Shown one piece after another: positions 1 to 6,429 of a DNA stretch of 64,000 nt. The translations under genes and the position numbers were made by a program. Within the stretch, counting starts at the first letter, position 1. Each line of letters begins with the position of its first letter. A model generated the notes under the pieces. That model did no database searches and was not told the origin of the DNA. It saw only the letters and a program-made list of their open reading frames with translations. The stretch comes from Bacteroidales bacterium (lineage in GTDB: Bacteria; Bacteroidota; Bacteroidia; Bacteroidales; UBA932), in contig JAFYYW010000036.1 of the NCBI GenBank assembly GCA_017548985.1, positions 62,001 through 126,000 of the forward strand, given 5' to 3'.

Positions 1-163
1 ATGATTGTCCCTTATCCGGGGCTTTGACCGTGATTAAAGTGTTGCCGTATTTAGCGGACACTTCATTTGAATACTTGATGGTGTCAGGCAGATCCACACC
101 TTCTGCCCGGAGGTAAGATAATAATCGCTCAGCGAATTGGCTGGCTTGATTATTGAAGGCTTT
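1..163 (-). pseudogene. Unidentified open frame cut by the window edge, without a visible ATG start
   Basis: Reading leftwards from a TAA at 166-164, the minus strand stays open for 54 codons to the window edge and has the composition of a real protein (for example AERLLSYLRAEGVDLPDTI, then a YGNTLITVKAPDKGQ stretch). There is no ATG in the open part; the only alternative start seen is a GTG at 97-95. It could be the start of a gene using GTG, or an internal fragment of a gene broken on its 5' side. I do not recognise the family. Confidence 0.3.
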
Positions 164-201
164 TTAACCCGGAATTTTTTAAACCCTATTATAATAAGCG
201 T

Positions 202-837
202 ATGAAAAAGTTTTTCTCAACTCTTCTGGCCGCGTCCCTGATGCTGATCGGCACCCAGGCTTTCGCCCAGACATCCGTAAACGCGGGTTACTTGAACTCT
301 TCCCAGAGTTTCAGCGAGTCCAACTCGAACTCCATCAACTCCAACGGTGCATATGCCGGTGTTTCCTTCAACATTCCGCTCGCCGGCGGTTTCGGCATCG
401 CCCCCGGTTTATATTACTCCATGATCACTAACAAGAGTGGCAGCACCGGCTCTATTCTTGGTATCCCCGTATCTGCTTCCTCAACCTTCATGGAGCATGC
501 GGTCAACGTTCCCCTGTATCTGAACTACAACCTCAACCTCGCCAGTGACTCCAACTTCTTCATCTTCGCTGGCCCGACTGCCCAGTACGGCCTCGCTTCC
601 ACCACGAAGCTTGCCGGCGGCGTCGGCGAATACAGTGGTGACAAGAAATACGACAACTATGACAGCGAGAACTACAACCGGTTCAACGTGTATCTCGGCG
701 GCGGCATCGGTTTCCAGGTGTCCGCGATCCAGATCACCTTGGGTTATGACTATGGCTTGATGAACCTTTACAAGGGTGAAAACGCGATCAAGACCCATCG
801 CTCCAACCTCAAGCTCGGTCTCGGTTTTGTATTCTAG
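202..837 (+). CDS. Outer-membrane beta-barrel protein (porin-like, exported)
   Basis: A 211-residue protein with a clear Sec signal peptide (charged MKKFF, hydrophobic core, AFA-Q cleavage near residue 22). The mature part alternates polar and hydrophobic residues, is rich in Gly, Ser, Asn, Tyr and aromatics, and ends in GLGFVF with a terminal Phe, as in outer-membrane barrels of the Bacteroidetes PorT/OmpW-like group (PF13568 type). The role is probably structural or a small-molecule channel; no substrate can be inferred. It is a single gene closed by the strong terminator at 886-920. Confidence 0.75.
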   Translation: MKKFFSTLLAASLMLIGTQAFAQTSVNAGYLNSSQSFSESNSNSINSNGAYAGVSFNIPLAGGFGIAPGLYYSMITNKSGSTGSILGIPVSASSTFMEHAVNVPLYLNYNLNLASDSNFFIFAGPTAQYGLASTTKLAGGVGEYSGDKKYDNYDSENYNRFNVYLGGGIGFQVSAIQITLGYDYGLMNLYKGENAIKTHRSNLKLGLGFVF

Positions 838-885
838 ATCCCTTCGCTCCGCATGGAGCGGAAAAAACAGGACCTTGTATAAAGC

Positions 886-920
886 AAAAGGCACTTGCGG
901 AAACGCAAGTGCCTTTTTTT
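886..920 (+). terminator. Rho-independent terminator
   Basis: A 13-bp perfect stem (AAAGGCACTTGCG / CGCAAGTGCCTTT) around a GAAA loop is followed by a run of T. It ends the barrel gene at 202-837 and separates it from the oppositely oriented tRNA; the A-rich left flank means it could also work in reverse. Confidence 0.9.
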
Positions 921-926
921 AATTAG

Positions 927-1000
927 TCGGGGTGAAAAGACTCGAACTTTCGACCCTCTGCTCCCAAAGCAGATGCGCTAGCCAACTGCGCCACACCCCG
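927..1000 (-). tRNA. tRNA-Pro (anticodon TGG)
   Basis: The minus strand folds as a complete cloverleaf: acceptor stem CGGGGTG / CACCCCG with discriminator A, D-arm GCGC/GCGC, anticodon arm TCTGC-TTTGGGA-GCAGA giving anticodon TGG, and a T-arm with loop TTCGAGT. CCA is not encoded. An excellent promoter lies immediately upstream at 1042-1011. Confidence 0.95.
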
Positions 1001-1010
1001 ATAGGGACTG

Positions 1011-1042
1011 CAAAGGTATTTCTTTTTTCGGAAAATGCCAAA
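1011..1042 (-). promoter_or_regulatory. Bacteroidetes-type promoter of tRNA-Pro
   Basis: On the minus strand, TTTG at 1042-1039 and TACCTTTG at 1018-1011 are separated by exactly 20 bp. This is a perfect match to the phylum's -33 TTTG / -7 TAnnTTTG consensus, placed 10 bp before the tRNA 5' end. Confidence 0.85.
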
Positions 1043-1057
1043 AAAGAAGTATCTTTG
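1026..1057 (+). promoter_or_regulatory. Promoter of the LolD-like gene, placed for a near-leaderless transcript
   Basis: TTTC at 1026-1029 and a perfect TATCTTTG at 1050-1057 are 20 bp apart. The ATG of the ABC ATPase is at 1062, only 4 bp after the -7 box, so transcription should begin at or next to the start codon. It overlaps the opposing tRNA promoter. Confidence 0.7.
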
Positions 1058-1061
1058 AATC

Positions 1062-1721
1062 ATGATCATAGAAGCTAAAGGAATAGAGAAGAGTTTCGGC
1101 GACCTCAAGGTGCTGAAAGGTATAGATTTCCAGGTTGGAAAATCTGAAGTCGTATCCATTATGGGCGCCTCCGGCGCCGGGAAGTCCACCTTGCTGCAGA
1201 TCCTCGGGACGCTGTCCACTCCTGACGCCGGATCCCTTGAGATTGACGGCACCGACGTCTTGCATCTTGGCGGAAAGGAACTCTCTGCGTTCCGCAACCG
1301 GAGGATAGGTTTCGTCTTCCAGTTCCACCATCTCCTTCCCGAGTTCAACGCTCTTGAGAATGTGATGATCCCGGCCTTTATCGCCGGGAGGACCGACAGG
1401 GACGCCAAGACAGCGGCCACTACCCTCCTGAAAGAAATGGGGCTCGGAGAGAGAATGGATCATAAACCCTCGGAACTATCTGGAGGAGAGCAACAAAGGG
1501 TCGCTATAGCAAGGGCTCTCGTAAATGAGCCAGCCATACTTTTCGCCGACGAGCCTTCCGGCAATCTCGACACCAAGACTAAGGCTGAGATCCACCAGCT
1601 GTTCTTTGATCTGCGTGAGCGTCACGGCCAGACCATAGTCATCGTGACCCATGACCCTGAGCTGGCGGCCATGTGCGACCGCTCCCTGTTCATGAGGGAC
1701 GGCCTTTTCGTCGAGGAGTAA
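1062..1721 (+). CDS. lolD: ABC transporter ATP-binding protein, LolD-like
   Basis: A 219-residue ATPase of the LolD/MacB type, which powers extraction of lipoproteins from the inner membrane (LolCDE) or a related membrane-extraction step. All nucleotide-binding motifs are intact: Walker [10 protein letters not shown] near residue 36, signature LSGGEQQR near 139, Walker B ILFADEPS, and the H-loop VTHD near 196. No permease gene adjoins it, so the LolC/E partner must be elsewhere. A cell-division FtsE role is less likely, because the sequence around the signature ([14 protein letters not shown]) and the size fit LolD better. It converges on the YfcC gene with a 6-bp gap. Confidence 0.8.
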   Translation: MIIEAKGIEKSFGDLKVLKGIDFQVGKSEVVSIMGASGAGKSTLLQILGTLSTPDAGSLEIDGTDVLHLGGKELSAFRNRRIGFVFQFHHLLPEFNALENVMIPAFIAGRTDRDAKTAATTLLKEMGLGERMDHKPSELSGGEQQRVAIARALVNEPAILFADEPSGNLDTKTKAEIHQLFFDLRERHGQTIVIVTHDPELAAMCDRSLFMRDGLFVEE

Positions 1722-1727
1722 TCAAGT

Positions 1728-3083
1728 CTAAAAACCGGCTATTTGCGGCAGCGCAGTGGGAAGGAGCAACAGAAGCCCTATCACCAGCAGCGCCAGGACC
1801 ATTTTCCAAATCCACCTGACCCATTTGGCGTAAGGGATACGGGCCATCGCAAGGGCAGCGACAAGCACTCCGGATGTGGGGGTTATCATATTCGTGAACC
1901 CATCTCCGAACTGGAATGCCAGAACCATCGCCTGTCGGGAGACACTAGTCATGTCAGCGAACGGGGCCATTATCGGTATAGTGATAGCGGCCTTGGCGGT
2001 AGCGCTGGGAATGATGAAATTAATAACGGCCTGTATGCCATACATCGCACTGAGAGACCCCACTTTCCCTCCATCTTCAAGCCCTTCCTGCATGGCATGC
2101 AGTATACTGTCAACTATCTTTCCGTCCTGCAGAATCACGATTATCCCGGAGGCGAAACCGACAACCAGAGCGGCAGAGAGGATATCCTTGGCCCCGGCCA
2201 TCAACTCCTTTACTGTGCGATCCGAGTCAAAACCGGCGATAATGGCGCAAATGATTCCCATAGCGAGAAACAGGCCCGTGATCTCCGGCATATACCATTC
2301 GAAGCAGGTGACCCCCACGATGAGCGCCACGACTGTCAGCAGCAATACAACAAGAATCCAGGTCTGACGGCGGGTAAGTGGTTCTGCCGACGGCTCGACA
2401 AGCTCATCACCCGCGCCCGGTCCCTGAGCCTGTCGAAGGGACCGGATCTTACGGGTCTTGCTCGCATATACTATCACGAAAACAACCAGAAGCGTTGTGA
2501 GCAAAGCCCAGCAGAAGAGTCTGTAGCCCATCCCTGAGAAAAGCGGGAGATCGGCCATCCCCTGAGCGATACCGACCGTGAACGGATTCAGGAAAGCGCT
2601 TGAGAATCCGACATTTGAAGCCACATAGACGACCAGCATCCCCATGAACGCGTCATATCCCATGGAAATCGCCAACGGCACAACTATTCCGACAAAAGGG
2701 ATGGTCTCCTCACTCATCCCAAAGACAGCCCCAGCCAATGAGAACAGTATGGTAAGCGTAACAAGCACAAGCTTATCCCTGTTCCCTATCCGGACGATAA
2801 AACGCTTGATGCCAGCCTCAACCGCGCCGGTGGCGTTAAGAAGCCAGAAAGCCCCTCCTACAACAAGGATGAATATAATTATCCCGGCCTGTTTGACAAA
2901 GCCGTGATAAATAGCGGAGAACACCTGCCAGGTCTGTGGGACCGAATCTACCGCCTCATAGGTCAGGGAGCCGTCCTCTGACTTGACATATTGCCCGCCA
3001 GGCACGAACCATGTCATCACCGCCGATAAAATGATTATAGCGGCAATGATGACATAGGTGTTGGGCAGCTTGAGTTTCCGCAT
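1728..3083 (-). CDS. yfcC: YfcC-family (DcuC superfamily) membrane carrier with an in-frame repeat insertion
   Basis: A 451-residue inner-membrane protein with about a dozen hydrophobic segments. The start (LPNTYVIIAAIIILSAVMTW, then FVPGGQY) and the inner motifs FGMSEETIPF and NMITPTSGVL match the YfcC / C4-dicarboxylate and arginine-ornithine antiporter-like superfamily (PF03606 type). The substrate is unknown. Residues about 214-231, in a hydrophilic loop between two membrane halves, are encoded by a palindromic repeat (2392-2443) and read LRQAQGPGAGDELVEPS; the frame is kept, so the carrier is probably still functional. It is the last gene of the minus-strand operon starting with the GH2 gene, which suggests uptake or export of a product of that pathway. 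Confidence 0.8.
   Translation of the reverse strand: MRKLKLPNTYVIIAAIIILSAVMTWFVPGGQYVKSEDGSLTYEAVDSVPQTWQVFSAIYHGFVKQAGIIIFILVVGGAFWLLNATGAVEAGIKRFIVRIGNRDKLVLVTLTILFSLAGAVFGMSEETIPFVGIVVPLAISMGYDAFMGMLVVYVASNVGFSSAFLNPFTVGIAQGMADLPLFSGMGYRLFCWALLTTLLVVFVIVYASKTRKIRSLRQAQGPGAGDELVEPSAEPLTRRQTWILVVLLLTVVALIVGVTCFEWYMPEITGLFLAMGIICAIIAGFDSDRTVKELMAGAKDILSAALVVGFASGIIVILQDGKIVDSILHAMQEGLEDGGKVGSLSAMYGIQAVINFIIPSATAKAAITIPIMAPFADMTSVSRQAMVLAFQFGDGFTNMITPTSGVLVAALAMARIPYAKWVRWIWKMVLALLVIGLLLLLPTALPQIAGF
2392..2443. repeat. Palindromic interspersed repeat element inside yfcC
   Basis: Arms CTCGACAAGCTCA and TGAGCCTGTCGA are imperfect inverted copies around a GC-rich centre, and the right arm sits in its own GGTCCCT...AGGGACC palindrome. 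The same arm (CCCTGAGCYTGTCGAAGGG) recurs inside ssb at 59866-59918. The element keeps the reading frame. Confidence 0.75.
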
Positions 3084-3098
3084 ATCAAAATGAGACTA

Positions 3099-4037
3099 TC
3101 AGGAAATCTTTTTGAACGAGGGGAAGAACCTCGGCACAGTCAGCCGATATCTGGTGTATTCGGGATATTTGGACATGCTTATCTCCTCGGCGAACGATGA
3201 GCTCCCGAGAAACAGGACCACCAGCAACAGGGCTCCGATCAAACTCCAGTTGAATATTCCGATTCCAGCGGCGACACTGAATATATAGAAACTGATCCAT
3301 ATAGCTTGCTCCGCGAAATAGTTGGGGTGGCGGCTGCGGTCCCATAAGCCAGTGGTATTAAATCCCTTATTATAAGGGGCGGGCAACTCCTCCAACTTCT
3401 TTCCCTCTCCTATCATCGCCCATTTCCTGGTCTGGAACTTCCACTGCTGCTCGTCCGCCACCGTCTCCAAGATGATGAATCCGGCCATCAAGACGGTGGC
3501 CAGGATGTCCACCCAATTGAAAGGATTATCGGAACTCATAGAGACCAAGGCCGGGAAACAGATTGCCAGTACAAGAGCGTTCTGGTACAAAGACACAAAG
3601 AAGAAATCGAACAAAGCCCACTTCCAGTGAGGCTGGAACTCTTTCTTGGAACGCAGCACCGCCCATCGGTAATCCTCCTTACCAGTCCAGAATTTTATTG
3701 AATAGGCCCCCTTGCGGGCGAAGTTGAAGGTCAGACGGGCGCCCCAAAGAGTCGCCAGGACAGCCATCACCACAAGCCTGGGAGTCATACCGCCAGAAGC
3801 TGCGATAACCCATGTATATACAGCCGGAAGAATACTCCACAGCTTGTCCATCTGGCTGTTATTGCCTGTAATTTCTCCAACGATGAAACAGTACAGGCCG
3901 CTGCAGCACATTATTATCAACAGGACATTCAGGACGTGGATCTGGGTGGCGTCCAACTCAGGACCCGCGATCAGGTACAAGACCGGACAGGCCAAGATAG
4001 AGAGGCCGAGCAATGTGGCCAACAAGGCTTTTTTCAT
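3099..4037 (-). CDS. DUF1295 family integral membrane protein (steroid 5-alpha-reductase-like fold)
   Basis: A 312-residue protein with several membrane segments. The C-terminal block SRHPNYFAEQAIW, followed by a hydrophobic segment and KYPEYTRYR, is typical of DUF1295 / isoprenylcysteine methyltransferase-like and 5-alpha-reductase-like enzymes, where the Arg-His-Pro-Asn block binds NADPH or SAM. The reaction is unknown. The first residues could serve as a signal anchor. It lies 28 bp after the SGNH gene and 15 bp before yfcC, so it is co-transcribed with the glycan operon. Confidence 0.75.
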   Translation of the reverse strand: MKKALLATLLGLSILACPVLYLIAGPELDATQIHVLNVLLIIMCCSGLYCFIVGEITGNNSQMDKLWSILPAVYTWVIAASGGMTPRLVVMAVLATLWGARLTFNFARKGAYSIKFWTGKEDYRWAVLRSKKEFQPHWKWALFDFFFVSLYQNALVLAICFPALVSMSSDNPFNWVDILATVLMAGFIILETVADEQQWKFQTRKWAMIGEGKKLEELPAPYNKGFNTTGLWDRSRHPNYFAEQAIWISFYIFSVAAGIGIFNWSLIGALLLVVLFLGSSSFAEEISMSKYPEYTRYRLTVPRFFPSFKKIS

Positions 4038-4065
4038 AATGAATGTATCAAGTGTTTGTAAATAT

Positions 4066-4947
4066 CTAAAAATGTGGGGGATAGCCTATCAGCTGATAGG
4101 CCAGGGCGTAAGCCATCCGGAGATGGCCGTCCGTGTTCGGATGCAGAAGGTCGTGATGCTCAAGGCCTTGTTCAGTTCCAGGTTTCCCTGCCGCCGCCTC
4201 CGAGGCCGAATACTTGAACGTCATCCCGCTCTCCCTGAAATAACGGGCGTGTTCCGGTTCCATAGGATAAAGCCCGCTGAGACTCGCCAGGTCAATCACG
4301 GGAACGGCCCAAACATCAGCGGCTTCCTTTATCACCATAATGTAGTCATCGATATACAGCCCTATCGGATTGGCGAAACTCTCCTCAGGCTGGATGTTGG
4401 TCTCATAACAATTGAAGTATCCCCTGTGGATGGGAGTCAGAAGGATAATCTGCTTGGTGGGATAGTTATGCTTCAAATACGCCATGAACCTGTTTATGTG
4501 GGCCTTGGTGGTATTGCCTTCCATAACCGGCACCCTGTGCTTGAGGGTCATCAAGGTACCGTTCCTGTTGGTCTCTACCATCTCTTCCTCAAACCACTCT
4601 CCAGGAGGTATCGAACCATTGAAGTCGTTGGTGCCTATGAATATGATTATGGCGTCTATGTCCTGGCCCCTTTCCGCCATCAGCTTCTCCGCCTGGCCCA
4701 GGATATGGGAAGTCTGGTGACCACTGATACCATAGCAGAAAGGCTTGATGCCCAGAATATTAGCCAGCTGGTGCCAGTATATGTCCTGGGTCTTGAGCTG
4801 GCCCTCATCAGTTATCGAATCCCCGAGGAAGGCGACTTTTGCCCCATTCCACTGGCTTTGGATCCGCGGTTCCTGAGCCTTGCAAGACGACAGGGAACCA
4901 ACCAAAATAAAGAACAGCACCGACAAATAAAACACTTTGCTTCTCAT
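4066..4947 (-). CDS. SGNH/GDSL hydrolase lipoprotein
   Basis: A 293-residue lipoprotein: hydrophobic signal and lipobox LSSC near residue 22. The catalytic blocks of an SGNH esterase are visible: block I FLGDSIT (nucleophile Ser), block II GISG, block III IGTNDF, and block V DLLHPNTDGH with the Asp-x-x-His pair. Such enzymes usually remove acetyl or acyl groups from sugars. Its place directly after the ATP-grasp gene (1-bp gap) and downstream of a glycosidase suggests deacylation of a glycan in the periplasm or at the surface. Confidence 0.8.
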   Translation of the reverse strand: MRSKVFYLSVLFFILVGSLSSCKAQEPRIQSQWNGAKVAFLGDSITDEGQLKTQDIYWHQLANILGIKPFCYGISGHQTSHILGQAEKLMAERGQDIDAIIIFIGTNDFNGSIPPGEWFEEEMVETNRNGTLMTLKHRVPVMEGNTTKAHINRFMAYLKHNYPTKQIILLTPIHRGYFNCYETNIQPEESFANPIGLYIDDYIMVIKEAADVWAVPVIDLASLSGLYPMEPEHARYFRESGMTFKYSASEAAAGKPGTEQGLEHHDLLHPNTDGHLRMAYALAYQLIGYPPHF

Positions 4948-4948
4948 A

Positions 4949-5860
4949 TCACTTTCTTTTTCTGTTTATCTTTTCCGGGAGGACGCATTGGGCGCCCAGC
5001 TCCCTCAAATAATCATCCGAGAAACGTTTCATCATCCCACCCACAGAGGCGAAGGTCAACTCCCCGAAATATATCTTCCCGCCTGAAAGGTAAAGATCTA
5101 CCCGGACCTCAGGGAAACCCTCCGAAAGGGTCCTGGCGACAGCAAGCATCTCATCCAGACATTCTGGTTTGGGAACCACTCCTTTACCATCCTTGAAGCG
5201 TTCATTGAAATTCGAGGCCTCAGGACGGATATTCCAATCCAAGTCATAGACATTGATGAATGTCGATTCCCTGGTCCGGTTGTAATTCACCCATATCGAA
5301 TAAGGCTCGCCATCGAAACACCATATCTTGTAATCGACCGGCAGGCCCTCCAGCGAGGGGATGTCCTGCTCCAGGAAAGTCTCAGCGACAATCTTAGGCT
5401 CGATCCGGTTATAGAATAGCTCGCCAACCCTGTACCCGAAACGGTTCTTAAGATGGCAGGCCAGCTCGGAACGGATCGCCTCAGGATCAAAACCCTTCGC
5501 CTTATCCACGGCTATGGTGGATCCGCTATCATGATTGCACCGGATTACAAACTTCTCAGGAAGCGACTCAAAATCAATATCTTCAGCCTTGTCCCAAACA
5601 CCCAGCAGAGGAACCAGCAAATCCTCGAGTCCCTTGGATTTGACATATTCCCTGACACGGTACTTGTCTGAACACAGGGTCCACATGGAGGTGTCCGAAT
5701 AGCACAATAACCACTGGATCTTCTCGTTGATGTCACGAGGGTGTTCCCAATCCACCTTGTATCCTTTCCATTTCACCCATTCATGATCGATGAAAGCTCG
5801 ATGGAAATGATCCAGCATGAAACGCTTGTAAACCCGGTATAGTCTTTTTCTTAGCGTCAT
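4949..5860 (-). CDS. TupA-like ATP-grasp protein
   Basis: A 303-residue cytosolic protein with no signal peptide. The order of motifs, KYRVREYVKSKG at the start, then FVIRCNHDSGS, KIVAETFLEQD, and DYKIWCFDGEP with VDLYLSGGKIYFGE at the end, fits the TupA-like ATP-grasp family (PF14305), named after a teichuronopeptide synthesis protein and common in surface-polysaccharide loci. It would ligate or modify a sugar or amino acid with ATP. It overlaps the preceding RbsD-like gene by 4 bp (ATGA), so translation is coupled. Why it sits in an apparently catabolic operon is unclear. Confidence 0.75.
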   Translation of the reverse strand: MTLRKRLYRVYKRFMLDHFHRAFIDHEWVKWKGYKVDWEHPRDINEKIQWLLCYSDTSMWTLCSDKYRVREYVKSKGLEDLLVPLLGVWDKAEDIDFESLPEKFVIRCNHDSGSTIAVDKAKGFDPEAIRSELACHLKNRFGYRVGELFYNRIEPKIVAETFLEQDIPSLEGLPVDYKIWCFDGEPYSIWVNYNRTRESTFINVYDLDWNIRPEASNFNERFKDGKGVVPKPECLDEMLAVARTLSEGFPEVRVDLYLSGGKIYFGELTFASVGGMMKRFSDDYLRELGAQCVLPEKINRKRK

Positions 5861-6426
5861 TTGGCAAGAGCATCAAGGGCGCTTTGGCGATCGGCGTCCC
5901 AGTAGGCACAATCAAGCTCAAAGAAGGTGGTGGTGTACGGAACGGTCTGGGGAGTCTTTATTATCAAGACAGTGAAAAGCTTCCCGGCCTCATCCAGACG
6001 TGAGATCAACTTCTCATGCATGACACTCTCCGCTTCCGGCCCGCAGATGGAGCGCATCCCCGAACGCAATTCCCCGATCCCCGGAACCATCGCTTCCGTG
6101 ATGAATTCCAATTCTTTGTCATTATAAACGTGGGCGAAAACGTGGGGCGCCTCCTTGATCTTGTCCACAACGGTTCTCAAAACCTCGAGATATGGCTGGT
6201 CGGCATAAAGGGTCACAATTCCCTGCCCCGACTGGAGAGGGTAGGCCATGTCGGTGATAACTATCCAGTTGCGATGGCCCAGAAGGGGCAGCATCCCATC
6301 CAGACGGCTCTGCCAATCGTCCCCGGCGCCGGAAGCGGGAGACTGGGTGTCTGATGGCTTTGAAGAACAGCCGGAGAAAACGGCCAGACCTGCGGCCAAT
6401 GCCGCCAAATATTTACCCAAAATCAT
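5857..6426 (-). CDS. RbsD/FucU-like (sugar mutarotase fold) lipoprotein
   Basis: A 189-residue protein with signal and lipobox (VFSGC, Cys at 20). The body resembles RbsD/FucU pyranases: a GHRNWIVITDMAYP block carries the conserved His and Asp of the mutarotase site, and the C-terminal IIKTPQTVPYTTTFFELDC resembles the family's Pro-Tyr end. Ordinary RbsD/FucU proteins are cytosolic decamers, so an exported lipid-anchored form is unusual; it could equilibrate anomers of the sugar released by the GH2 enzyme 3 bp upstream. The family assignment is by motif only. Confidence 0.6.
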   Translation of the reverse strand: MILGKYLAALAAGLAVFSGCSSKPSDTQSPASGAGDDWQSRLDGMLPLLGHRNWIVITDMAYPLQSGQGIVTLYADQPYLEVLRTVVDKIKEAPHVFAHVYNDKELEFITEAMVPGIGELRSGMRSICGPEAESVMHEKLISRLDEAGKLFTVLIIKTPQTVPYTTTFFELDCAYWDADRQSALDALAK

Positions 6427-6429
6427 GAT

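Noticed and set aside
2392..2443. The yfcC palindrome as a transcription terminator
   Set aside because: It lies inside an intact coding frame and has no T-run; a similar copy lies in another gene.
3712..5196. A 494-codon plus-strand frame across the DUF1295, SGNH and TupA-like genes
   Set aside because: It crosses three recognisable minus-strand genes and has no domain or signal; it exists because of the G+C-rich codon pattern.
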